Positions 40,501-50,920 of a DNA stretch of 64,000 bases are shown here, in pieces (positions within the stretch are counted from its first letter, which is position 1; each line of letters begins with the position of its first letter). Below the pieces are notes generated by a model that saw only the letters and a list, made by a program, of their open reading frames with translations, ran no database searches and had not been told where the DNA came from. The DNA is taken from NCBI GenBank assembly GCA_023053545.1, contig JAKZAN010000059.1:1-64000 (forward strand), written 5' to 3'. The translations under genes were made by a program, and so were the position numbers. This DNA comes from Lepidurus packardi. Taxonomy: Eukaryota; Arthropoda; Branchiopoda; Notostraca; Triopsidae.

Positions 40501-42394
40501 AAGGAATTAATTAAGTCCGTAAGGAATTAGTTCAGTCCGTAATGAATTAATTCATTCCGTAAATAATTAATTCAGTCCGTAAGGAATTAATTCAGTCCGT
40601 AAGGAATTTATTAAGTCCGTAAATAATTTGTTCAGTCCGTAAGGAATTAATTAAATCCGTAAGGGATTAACTAAGTCCTTAAGGAATTAATTAATTCCGT
40701 AAGGAATTAATTAAGTCCGTTAGGAATTTGTTCAGTCCGTAAGGAATTAATTAAGTCCGTAACGGATTAATTCAGTCCGTAATGAATTAATTAAGTCCGT
40801 AAGGAATTTAGTAAGTCCGTAAGGAATTTATTAAGTCGGTAAGGAATTTGTTCAGTCCGTAAGGAATTAATTAAGTCCGTAAGGAATTAGTTAAGTCCGT
40901 AAAGAAATAATTCAATCCGTAAGGAATTAATTCAGTCTGTAAAGAATTAATTCAGTCCGTAAGGAATTAATTCAGTCCGTAAGGAATTAATTCAGTCCGT
41001 AAGGAATTAGTTCAGTCCGCAACGAATTAATTAAGTCCGTAAGGAATTAATTAAGTCGGTAAGGAATTTGTTCAGTCCGTAAGGAATTTGTTCAGTCCGT
41101 AAGGAATTAATTAAGTCCGTAAGGAATTTGTTCAGTCCGTAAGGAATGAATTAAGTCCGTAAGGAATTAATTAAATCCGTAAGGAATTAATTCAGTCCGT
41201 AAGGAAATAATTCAGTAAGAAAGGAATTCAATCAATCTTAAAGAATTAATTCAGTCTGTAAAGAATTAATTAAGTCCGTAAGGAATTAACTAAGTCCGTA
41301 AGGAATTTGTTCAGTCTGTAAGGAATTAATTAAGTCCGTAAGGAATTAATTCAGTCCGTAATGAATTAATTCATTCCGTAAATAATTAATTCAGTCCGTA
41401 AGGAATTAATTCAGTCCGTAAGGAATTTAATAAGTCCGTAAGGAATTAATTCAGTTCGTAAAGAATTAATTCAGTAAGAAAGGAATTCAATCAATCCTAA
41501 AGAATTAATTCAGTCCGTAAGGAATTAATTAAGTCCGTAAGGAATGTATTAAGTCCGTAAATAATTTGTTCAGTCCGTAAGGAATTAATTAAGTCCTTAA
41601 GGAATTATTAAGTCCGTAAGGAATTAATTAAGTACGTAAGGAAGTTAGTAAGTCCGTAAGGAATTTATTAAGTCGGTAAGGAATTTGTTCAGTTCGTAAG
41701 GAATTAATTAAGTCCGTAAGGAATTAATTAAGTCCGTAAAGAATTAATTCAATCCGTAAGGAATTAATTCAGTCTGTAAAGAATTAATTAAGTCCGTAAG
41801 GAATTAATTAAGTCCGTAAGGAATTTGTTCAGTCTGTAAGGAATTAATTAAGTCCGTAAGGAATTAGTTCAGTGCGTAATGAATTAATTCATTCCGTAAA
41901 TAATTAATTCAGTCCGTAAGGAATTAATTCAGTCCGTAAGGAATTTATTAAGTCCGTAAGGAATTAATTCAGTTCGTAAAGAATTAATTCAGTAAGAAAG
42001 GAATTCAATCAATCCTAAAGAATTATTTCAGTCCGTAAGGAATTAATTAAGTCCGTAAGGAATGTATTAAGTCCGTAAATAATTTGTTCAGTCCGTAAGG
42101 AATTAATTAAGTCCTTAAGGAATTATTAAGTCCGTAAGGAATTAATTAAGTACGTAAGGAATTTAGTAAGTCCGTAAGGAATTTATTAAGTCGGTAAGGA
42201 ATTTGTTCAGTTCGTAAGGAATTAATTAAATCCGTAAGGAATTAATTAAGTCCGTAAAGAATTAATTCAATCCGTAAGGAATTTGTTCAGTCTGTAAGGA
42301 ATTAATTAAGTCCGTAAGGAATTAGTTCAGTCCGTAATGAATTAATTCATTCCGTAAATAATAAATTCAGTCCGTAAGGAATTAATTCAGTCCC

Positions 42395-43470
42395 TAAGGA
42401 ATTTATTAAGTCCGTAAGGAATTAATTCAGTTCGTAAAGAATTAATTCAGTAAGAAAGGAATTCAATCAATCCTAAAGAATTAATTCAGTCCGTAAGGAA
42501 TTAATTAAGTCCGTAAGGAATGTATTAAGTCCGTAAATAATTTGTTCAGTCCGTAAGGAATTAATTAAGTCCGTAAGGGATTAACTAAGTCCTTAAGGAA
42601 TTAATTAATTCCGTAAGGAATTATTTAAGTCCGTAAGGAATTTGTTCAGTCCGTAAGGAATTAATTAAGTCCGTGAGGAATTTGTTCAGTCCGTAAGGAA
42701 TTAATTAAGTCCGTAACGGATTAATTCAGTCCGTAATGAATTAATTAAGTCCGTAAGGAATTTAGTAAGTCCGTAAGGAATTTATTAAGTCGGTAAGGAA
42801 TTTGTTCAGTCCGTAAGGAATTAATTAAGTCCGTAAGGAATTAGTTAAGTCCGTAAAGAAATAATTCAATCCGTAAGGAATTAATTCAGTCTGTAAAGAA
42901 TTAATTAAGTCCGTAAGGAATTAATTAAGTCCGTAAGGAATTTATTAAGTCCGTAAGGAATTAATTCAGTTCGTAAAGAATTAATTCAGTAAGAAAGGAA
43001 TTCAATCAATCCTAAAGAATTAATTCAGTCCGTAAGGAATTAATTAAGTCCGTAAGGAATGTATTAAGTCCGTAAATAATTTGTTCAGTCCGTAAGGAAT
43101 TAATTAAGTCCGTAAGGGATTAACTAAGTCCTTAAGGAATTAATTAATTCCGTAAGGAATTATTTAAGTCCGTAAGGAATTTGTTCAGTCCGTAAGGAAT
43201 TAATTAAGTCCGTGAGGAATTTGTTCAGTCCGTAAGGAATTAATTAAGTCCGTAACGGATTAATTCAGTCCGTAATGAATTAATTAAGTCCGTAAGGAAT
43301 TTAGTAAGTCCGTAAGGAATTTATTAAGTCGGTAAGGAATTTGTTCAGTCCGTAAGGAATTAATTAAGTCCGTAAGGAATTAGTTAAGTCCGTAAAGAAA
43401 TAATTCAATCCGTAAGGAATTAATTCAGTCTGTAAAGAATTAATTAAGTCCGTAAGGAATTAATTAAGTC
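42395..43470. repeat. Tandem duplication of a 539-bp satellite block
   Basis: GTTCGTAAAG at 42,430 and 42,969 and GTGAGG at 42,673 and 43,212 both give offset 539. Copies lie at about 42,395-42,933 and 42,934-43,470. The unit is 27 monomers less one base, which fits the one 19-bp unit it contains. Confidence 0.85.
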
Positions 43471-45989
43471 CGTAAGGAATTTGTTCAGTCTGTAAGGAAT
43501 TAATTAAGTCCGTAAGGAATTAATTCAGTCCGTAATGAATTAATTCATTCCGTAAATAATTAATTCAGTCCGTAAGGAATTAATTCAGTCCGTAAGGAAT
43601 TAATTCAGTCCGTAAAGTATTAATTAAGTCCGTAAGGAATTAATTCAGTCCGTAAGGAATTAGTTCAATCCGCAACGAATTAATTAAGTCCGTAAGGAAT
43701 TAATTAAGTCGGTAAGGAATTTGTTCAGTCCGTAAGGAATTTGTTCAGTCCGTAAGGAATTAATTAAGTCCGTAAGGAATTTGTTCAGTCCGTAAGGAAT
43801 GAATTAAGTCCGTAAGGAATTAATTAAATCCGTAAGGAATTAATTCAGTCCGTAAGGAATTAATTCAGTAAGAAAGGAATTCAATCAATCCTAAAGAATT
43901 AATTCAGTCTGTAAAGAATTAATTAAGTCCGTAAGGAATTAATTAAGTCCGTAAGGAATTTGTTCAGTCTGTAAGGAATTAATTAAGTCCGTAAGGAATT
44001 AATTCAGTCCGTAATGAATTAATTCATTCCGTTAATAATTAATTCAGTCCGTAAGGAATTAATTCAGTCCGTAAGGAATTTATTAAGTCCGTAAGGAATT
44101 AATTCAGTTCGTAAAGAATTAATTCAGTAAGAAAGGAATTCAATCAATAATAAAGAATTAATTCAGTCCGTAAGGAATTAATTAAGTCCGTAAGGAATGT
44201 ATTAAGTCCGTAAATAATTTGTTCAGTCCGTAAGGAATTAATTAAGTCCGTAAGGGATTAACTAAGTCCTTAAAGGATTAATTAATTCCGTAATGAATTA
44301 TTTAAGTCCGTAAGGAATTTGTTCAGTCCGTAAGGAATTAATTAAGTCCGTAAGGAATTTGTTCAGTCCGTAAGGAATTAATTAAGTCCGTAACGGATTA
44401 ATTCAGTCCGTAATGAATTAATTAAGTCCGTAAGGAATTTAGTAAGTCCGTAAGGAATTTAGTAAGTCCGTAAGGAATTTATTAAGTCGGTAAGGAATTT
44501 GTTCAGTCCGTAAGGAATTAATTAAGTCCGTAAAGAATTAATTCAATCCGTAAGGAATTAATTCAGTCTGTAAAGAATTAATTAAGTCCGTAAGGAATAT
44601 ATTAAGTCCGTAAGGAATTTGTTCAGTCTGTAAGGAATTAATTAAGTCCGTATGGAATTAATTCAGTCCGTAATGAATTAATTCATTCCGTAAATAATTA
44701 ATTCAGTCCGTAAGGAATTAATTCAGTCCGTAAGGAATTAATTCAGTCCGCAACGAATTAATTAAATCCGTAAGGAATTAATTAAATCCGTAAGGAATTC
44801 ATTCAGTCCATAAGGAATTAATTCAGTAAGAAAGGAATTCAACCAATCCTAAAGAATTAATTCAGTCCGTAAGGAATTAATTAAGTCCGTAAGGAATTAA
44901 TTCAGTCCGTAATGAATTAATTCAGTCCGTAAAGAATTAATTCAGTCCGTAAGGAATTAGTTCAGTCCGTAAGGAATTAATTAAGTCCGTAAGGAATTGA
45001 TATAATCCGTAAGGAATTTATAAAGTCCGTAAGGAATTACTTCAGTCCGTAAGTAGTTAATTCAGTCCGTAATTAATTAATTCAGACCGTAATTAATTAA
45101 TTCAGTCCGTAATGAATAAATTCAGTCCGTAACTAATTAATTCAGTAAGTAAGGAATTCAATATATCATAAAGAATTAATTCAGTCCGTAAGGAATTAAT
45201 TCAGTCCGTAAGGAATTAATTCAGTCCGTAATGAATTAATTAAGTCCGTAAGGATTTAATTCAGTCCGTACTGAATTACTTCAGTACGTAAGGAATTAAT
45301 TAAGTCGGTAAGGATTTAATGAAGTCCGTAATGAATTAATTCATTCCGTAAGGAATTAATTCAGTCCGTAAGGAATTAATTCCGTACGTAAGGAATTAGT
45401 TCAGTCCGTAAGGAATTAATTCAGTCCGTAAGGAATTAATTCAGTCCGTAATGAATTAATGAAGTCCGTAAGGAACAAATTCATTCCGTAAAGAATTAAT
45501 TAATTCCGTAAGGAATTGATATAATCCGTAAGGAATTTATAAAGTCAGTAAGGAATTAATTCAGTCCGTAAGGAAATAATTAAGTCCGTAATGAATTAAT
45601 TAAGTCCGTAAGGAAATAATTCAGTCCCCAAGGATTTAATTCAGTCCGTAAGGAATTAATTCAGTCCGTAATGAATTAATTCAGTCCGCAAGGAATTAGT
45701 TCAGTCCGTAAGGAATTAATTAAGTCCGTAAGGAATTAATTAAGTTCGTAAGAAATTAATTCAGTCCATAAGGAATTAATTCAGTCTGTAAGGAAATAAA
45801 TCAGGCCGTAAGGAATTAATTCAGTCTGTAAGGAATTAAATCAGTCCGTAAGGAATTAATTCAGTCCGTAAGGTATTAATTGAGTCCGTAAGTAGTTAAT
45901 TCAGTCCGTAATTAATTAATTCAGTCCGTAATTAATTAATTCAGTCCGTAAGGAATTAATTCAGTCCGTAACTAATTAATTCAGTAAGT

Positions 45990-47400
45990 AAGGAACTTAA
46001 TCATAAAGAATTAATTCAGTCCGTAAGGAATTAATTAAGTCCGTAAGGAATTAATTCAGAAGGTAAGGAATTAATTCAGTCCGTAAGTAGTTAATTCAGT
46101 CCGTAATTAATTAATTCAGACCGTAATTAATTAATTCAGTACGTAAGGAATTCAATATATCATAAAGAAGTTATTCAGTCCGTAAGGAATTAATTCAGTC
46201 CGTAAGGATTTAATTCAGTCCGTACGGAATTAATTCAGTACGTAAGGAATTAATTAAGTCGGTAAGGATTTAATGAAGTCCGTAATGAATTAATTCATTC
46301 CGTAAGAAACTAATTCATTCCGTAAAGAATTAATTAATTCCGTAAGGAATTGATATAATCCGTAAGGAATTTATAAAGTCAGTAAGGAATTAATTCAGTC
46401 CGTAAGGAAATAATTAAGTCCGTAAGGAATTAATTAAGTTCGTAAGAAATTAATTCAGTCCATAAGGAATTAATTCAGTCTGTAAGGAAATAAATCAGTC
46501 CATAAGGAATTAATTCAGTCTGTAAGGAAATAAATCAGGCCGTAAGGAATTAATTCAGTCTGTAAGGAATTAAATCAGTCCGTAAGGAATTAATTCAGTC
46601 CGTAAGGTATTAATTGAGTCCGTAAGTAGTTAATTCAGTCCGTAATTAATTAATTCAGTCCGTAATTAATTAATTCAGTCCGTAAGGAATTAATTCAGTC
46701 CGTAACTAATTAATTCAGTAAGTAAGGAACTTAATCATAAAGAATTAATTCAGTCCGTAAGGAATTAATTAAGTCCGTAAGGAATTAATTCAGAAGGTAA
46801 GGAATTAATTCAGTCCGTAAGTAGTTAATTCAGTCCGTAATTAATTAATTCAGACCGTAATTAATTAATTCAGTACGTAAGGAATTCAATATATCATAAA
46901 GAAGTTATTCAGTCCGTAAGGAATTAATTCAGTCCGTAAGGATTTAATTCAGTCCGTACGGAATTAATTCAGTACGTAAGGAATTAATTAAGTCGGTAAG
47001 GATTTAATGAAGTCCGTAATGAATTAATTCATTCCGTAAAAAATTAATTAATTCCGTAAGGAATTGATATAATCCGTAAGGAATTTATAAAGTCAGTAAG
47101 GAATTAATTCAGTCCGTAAGGAAATAATTAAGTCCGTAAGGAATTAATTAAGTTCGTAAGAAATTAATTCAGTCCATAAGGAATTAATTCAGTCTGTAAG
47201 GAAATAAATCAGGCCGTAAGGAATTAATTCAGTCTGTAAGGAATTAAATCAGTTCGTAAGGAATTAATTCAGTCCGTAAGGAATTAATTCAGTCCGTAAG
47301 TAGTTAATTCAGTCCGTAATTAATTAATTCAGTCCGTTAGGAATTAATTCAGTCCGTAACTAATTAATTCAGTAAGTAAGGAACTTAATCAATCATAAAG
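45990..47400. repeat. Tandem duplication of a 734-bp satellite block
   Basis: Marks at 45,993/46,727 (GAACTTAATCAT), 46,057/46,791 (CAGAAGG) and 46,222/46,956 (CGTACGGAAT) share offset 734. Near 46,310 the first copy has one extra 20-bp monomer, so the offset falls to 714 downstream (GATATAATCC at 46,351 and 47,065). This part of the array carries many monomer variants not seen further left. Confidence 0.85.
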
Positions 47401-48040
47401 AATTAATTCAGTCCGTAAGGAATAAATTCAGTCCGTACGTATTTAATTCAGTCCGTACGGAATTAATTCAGTACGTAAGGAATTATTTAAGTCGGTAAGG
47501 ACTTAATGAAGTCCGTAATGAATTAATTCATTCCGTAAGGTATTAATTCAGTCCGTAAGGAATTAATTCCGTCCGTAAGGAATTAGTTCAGTCCGTAAGG
47601 AATTAATTCCGTCCGTAAGGAATTAGTTCAGTCCGTAAGGAATTAATTCAGTCCGTAAGGAATTAATTCAGTCCGTAATGAATTAATGAAGTCCGTAAGG
47701 AACTAATTCTTTCCGTAAGGAATTAATTAATTCCGTAAGGAATTGATTTAATCCGTAAGGAATTTATAAAGTCAGTAAGGAATTAATTCAGTCCGTAAGG
47801 AAATAATTAAGTCCGTAATGAATTAATTAAGTCCGTAAGGAAATTATTCAGTCCCCAAGGATTTAATTCAGTCCGTAAGGAATTAATTCAGTCCGTAATG
47901 AATTAATTCAGTCCGCAAGGAATTAGTTCAGTCCGTAAGGAATTAATTAAGTCCGTAAGGAATTAATTAAGTTCGTAAGAAATTAATTCAGTCCATAAGG
48001 AATTAATTCAATCTGCAAGGAATTAAATCAGGCCGTAAGG

Positions 48041-48262
48041 AGCCGCCATTTTGTGGCGGGGAGTTTGGACGTGTTTGAAGTGCGCTCTTGCTTTTGACGT
48101 GTTTCATTGGTGTTCCCAAGTTTTGTTTGGATTGATTTTGTTACCAGGTGTTGTTGGGTGCTTTCTGCACCTTTGTCGATTATTTCTATAACGTCTAGTT
48201 CCTGCTTTGTGTATGAACGAGGTCCTTTAAGTGACTATTATAGGGCTTAGCCCAGTGACGAA
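48041..48262 (+). promoter_or_regulatory. LINE 5' UTR, presumed internal promoter
   Basis: About 220 bp lie between the satellite junction and the ORF1 start. It begins with a hairpin, CCGCCA-TTTTG-TGGCGG (about 48,043-48,059), and has a second small palindrome GGGCTTAGCCC (48,242-48,252) just before the start codon. Elements of this group usually carry an internal promoter at their 5' end, so promoter activity is expected from the family, not seen. A short upstream reading frame starts at the ATG near 48,211. Confidence 0.6.
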
Positions 48263-49639
48263 ATGTTAAGGACACCGGAAAACTCACCCGTGAAAGGGGG
48301 AATCCGTTTTTCTCAAGCCGGCCCGTTCCACGCTCTGGAGGAAATCGAAATAGACTCGCCCAATCCAACCGTCACACTACAACCTCAAGTGAAATGTCAA
48401 ACCTGCGGTGACCTCTTTCAAAAAGACAAGCCTGCGGCAAAAAACTGCAAATCGTGTCGGGAAAAGAAAGTGAACCCAGCCCAAGCTCAGAAGCGCCCCA
48501 TGCTTTCCCCTTCGGACGACCTAGCGTTCCGTAAAAGGTCCTTTTCAATCGATGACCCTACGCAAATGTCTACTGTGGATTTCATCGTATCCACGCTTAG
48601 GTTGCTGAAAGACAGCAACGACCATCTAAATCAGGAAATTTTGTCACTCAAAGCAGAAGTTGTGGGACTTCGTAAAGACCTTGTTGAAGAACGCGAGAAA
48701 CCTTCCTGGAAACCGACTATTAGTGACAATCAACTAATTCAAGGCCAAGCCGCCTCGCCTTCTGCTCAAACCGGAACCTGGGCTCAGGTAGTCCGCAAGA
48801 AAAGGAAAAGACTGCAAACAAGGGAACCTAATGAAGCTAATGCCACCCCCGCTGGTCAAGAAGTAGTCAATAACGAAGATGACGGTGTCACGATTTTCAT
48901 CCAACAGGAAGACGAGGCGAAACGGAACATGGTCATTCCTAGGAAGGACCTCCTCAAAACAATGGATGAAGACTTAGCCAAGGCGTACCCGAATGCACCG
49001 AAGCCGGTATTAGTAGGTAAAACCCGCACCAACAGGCTTGCCCTCACCTTCCGAAGCCGGGAGGAAAAGATCATTTCGGAAGCCATATTTCAGTCAGCAA
49101 CCTTACCAAACCTGGGACCGGTCAAAACAGTAAAAAGACAACCCAATCTGATGGTGGTAATCCACCTGCTCCCAAAGGAGTTGAGCATGCCGGAAATCTG
49201 TCAGCATATCTCTGACAAGAACTCCAACCTTGAGGTAACGTTTGAAGCTGACCGAACCAAATGGCTAAGCCCGGATTCCACAAAAGCGCATGGGTCAGTC
49301 AAGTATACATGCAAATCGGTAGGAGAGAAGCAGAAACTAATTCAAGTGGGTGGAATCTTCGCGTTCAACCGGCTAGTCCAAATTGAAAACGCCAGAACGA
49401 CCAACATTATTCAATGCTTCAAATGCCAGGCTTATGGCCATATTTCAGCGTCGTGCCAAGAAAAGACCCCAGTCTGCGGCAAATGTTCGAAAAACCACGA
49501 CACGAGACAGTGCACAGACGCAGCAAAGAAATGTGCAAATTGCAAAGGTGCCCACCCCGCCTTCGACCCTAACTGCCCTGTCCGAATAAACGCGCAAAAA
49601 AGAAGTGAGAAACAATCCACAGCAACGAAAAGCATTTAG
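48263..49639 (+). CDS. LINE ORF1, gag-like nucleic-acid-binding protein with three zinc knuckles
   Basis: The 458-residue protein should package the LINE RNA into a ribonucleoprotein. At the C-terminus are three zinc knuckles: C385-x2-C388-x4-H393-x4-C398, C405-x2-C408-x3-H412-x4-C417, and C424-x2-C427-x3-H431-x6-C438, the arrangement usual in R1/I/Jockey ORF1 proteins. Residues about 104-146 look like a coiled coil (multimerisation). Residues about 215-370 probably hold the RRM-like fold common to this family, which is inference. An N-terminal CxxC-x13-CxxC group (C45, C48, C62, C65) is a further possible zinc site. The reading frame is open throughout. The first ATG of the open frame is used as the start. 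The stop TAG abuts the ORF2 ATG in the same frame. Confidence 0.88.
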   Translation: MLRTPENSPVKGGIRFSQAGPFHALEEIEIDSPNPTVTLQPQVKCQTCGDLFQKDKPAAKNCKSCREKKVNPAQAQKRPMLSPSDDLAFRKRSFSIDDPTQMSTVDFIVSTLRLLKDSNDHLNQEILSLKAEVVGLRKDLVEEREKPSWKPTISDNQLIQGQAASPSAQTGTWAQVVRKKRKRLQTREPNEANATPAGQEVVNNEDDGVTIFIQQEDEAKRNMVIPRKDLLKTMDEDLAKAYPNAPKPVLVGKTRTNRLALTFRSREEKIISEAIFQSATLPNLGPVKTVKRQPNLMVVIHLLPKELSMPEICQHISDKNSNLEVTFEADRTKWLSPDSTKAHGSVKYTCKSVGEKQKLIQVGGIFAFNRLVQIENARTTNIIQCFKCQAYGHISASCQEKTPVCGKCSKNHDTRQCTDAAKKCANCKGAHPAFDPNCPVRINAQKRSEKQSTATKSI

Positions 49640-50920
49640 ATGACAACGAACCAGTTGTTGATACAGAATATAAGGAAGAGCTACCAACAACTTACCGAAC
49701 TGATCCGCGAGGCCACGAGCAAGGGAACAAGCACAGTCGTAGCGATAGAACCACCACAGAACCTAACATGTTCAAGTTTCGGAAGCTTCGAATTGATCAG
49801 ACCCCCCCTCAGCTACAAAGGAGTGCTACTCCTCCAAAAGAGGGATAGCCCTTTTTACATAATGGAAATATCAGAACTGTATGTGGCACTGAAATTACCC
49901 AGAACTTGCACCCATTGCATAACCATCATTGCACTTTACCGGAGACATACGGCTGATACTACAAATCTACTTTCCGAAGTTTGGAAGAAATATGGTCAAG
50001 ACGACTGTATGGTTGTCACCGGGGACTTTAATGCCCATCACTGGTTGTGGGAGGACAAAGCCGCGGACCTTGCGGGTACGCAGCTTTATAACTTTGTTAC
50101 GGAACATGGTCTCACGTTGTTAAACATGTGGAACACACCAACTTTCCTCAACGAACGTGGGCATATGTCTACCATAGACCTCACGTGGGTATCTGCGAAT
50201 CTAAGTACACAAGTCGAGTGGAGCATGTTAAATGACGACGTGTACTACAATGAGTCCGATCACAAGGCAATTGCTCTCCTATTCACAACGTACGTTCCCC
50301 GCAAAAACAAGACCACGTGGTGCTACAGCAGGGCAAACTGGGGCAACCTAAGATCCTACATGTCGTCAAGTCTACTGAGTGCACGCTCGATGTTCTCGAA
50401 CCTCTCAGACCCACAGGCGGTTGACACAGCGGTCGGAGCTCTCACCACGACCATTCAAGAGGCAATGCACATGCACATACCAACAAAATCAGATTCAACC
50501 CGGATTAAGCCGTGGTGGAATGGAGAACTTCGCAGACTGAGAAAAGAAGCTTCAGCAGCGCTTCGGCTGTATCGCGCCGACAGGAGTCCACAAAGCGAAA
50601 AGGTTTGGAAAACAAAACGTAACCTCTACCGCAAGCAAACCAGAGATCGGAAAGAACAATTTTGGATGGGGCAGATGAAGTCCTCTAGTTGTAAGACGTT
50701 ATGGAACCTAGATCGATACCTGCGATCTAATAGCAACAACCGATTCGAACAATTAAAGCAAGCAGATGGCAATCCTTTTCCTGACGTCAAATCCAAACTT
50801 AACTGCATGGCAACAAGCTTACTGAATGGGGTACCAGCTGACGGTACAGACAGGCCTGAAAAGTCGTCGCGTCATAAGATCATATTGTCACGGTCTAATT
50901 TTGCCAGGGCATCAATCTAG
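49640..50920 (+). pseudogene. LINE ORF2, AP-type endonuclease domain; interrupted before the reverse transcriptase
   Basis: Residues 1-215 form an exonuclease-endonuclease-phosphatase domain that would nick target DNA for target-primed reverse transcription. Visible catalytic positions are E37, the GDFN motif with D129 and N131, D180, and the SDH motif at 206-208. Residues 215-415 are the basic linker that normally leads to the RT. True LINE sequence ends at 50,885 (residue about 415). The last 11 codons to the stop at 50,918-50,920 are read from the inserted gypsy LTR. No RT motif is present. The endonuclease itself shows no internal break. The start directly follows the ORF1 stop, suggesting termination-reinitiation or readthrough. 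Confidence 0.9.

Larger units (their letters stand above)
301..45180. repeat. Recurrent linked variant pair with a 19-bp unit (GAATTCAATCAATCCTAAA), scattered
   Basis: Roughly 85-90 times (counted by eye) a monomer ending CAGTAAGAAAG is followed directly by the 19-bp unit GAATTCAATCAATCCTAAA or a close variant (CCAAAA, CCGAAA, AGTAAA). Examples begin near 301, 480, 760, 1,259, 2,118, 5,610, 13,657, 20,009, 30,890 and 43,000. The two variants nearly always travel together, so this is an inherited composite unit and not recurrent mutation. The 19-bp length shifts the 20-bp register by one each time. It also creates the GAATTC hexamer that ordinary monomers lack. It is a natural marker for higher-order repeat boundaries. 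Confidence 0.9.
1..48040. repeat. 20-bp tandem satellite array, about 2,400 monomers
   Basis: The whole stretch is a head-to-tail array with consensus GAATTAATTCAGTCCGTAAG. Four monomer types dominate. They differ in the AT half: TTAATTCAG, TTAATTAAG, TTTGTTCAG and TTTATTAAG, each followed by TCCGTAAG. GAATTAATTC is a perfect 10-bp palindrome, and TTAATTAA variants are also palindromic. There is normally one CpG per monomer (TCCGTA). Because 20 is not a multiple of 3 and each monomer contains TAA, every frame closes quickly, and I see no gene, RNA gene or foreign insertion anywhere in the 48 kb. The left edge lies outside the window. The right edge is the LINE junction at 48,041. Function is unknown; arrays of this type are typical of constitutive heterochromatin or centromere-proximal DNA, which is inference here. 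Confidence 0.98.
48041..50885 (+). mobile_element. Non-LTR retrotransposon (R1/I/Jockey-type LINE), interrupted by a gypsy element
   Basis: The element starts abruptly where the satellite ends and has a 5' UTR, a gag-like ORF1 and an ORF2 that opens with an apurinic-type endonuclease. The reverse transcriptase that should follow is not in the window. The break at 50,885/50,886 coincides exactly with the terminus of a gypsy LTR. I therefore infer an interrupted element whose 3' half should lie beyond 64,000, not a 3'-truncated one. The intact 5' end argues for a full-length insertion. The clade call rests on three zinc knuckles in ORF1 plus the AP endonuclease; assignment among R1, I and Jockey is uncertain. 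Confidence 0.88.

Noticed and set aside
1-48040. CRISPR-like regular repeats
   Set aside because: There are no unique spacers; the units are contiguous copies of one monomer, and the rest of the window is eukaryotic retrotransposons.
1-48040. Telomeric repeat array
   Set aside because: The 20-bp AT-rich unit is not a telomere motif, lacks the G-strand bias of telomeres, and has a diverged edge with full-length insertions, as in satellite DNA.
49640-50920. LINE with a simple 3' truncation
   Set aside because: The break coincides exactly with an LTR terminus and the last codons come from that LTR, so interruption by insertion explains it better.
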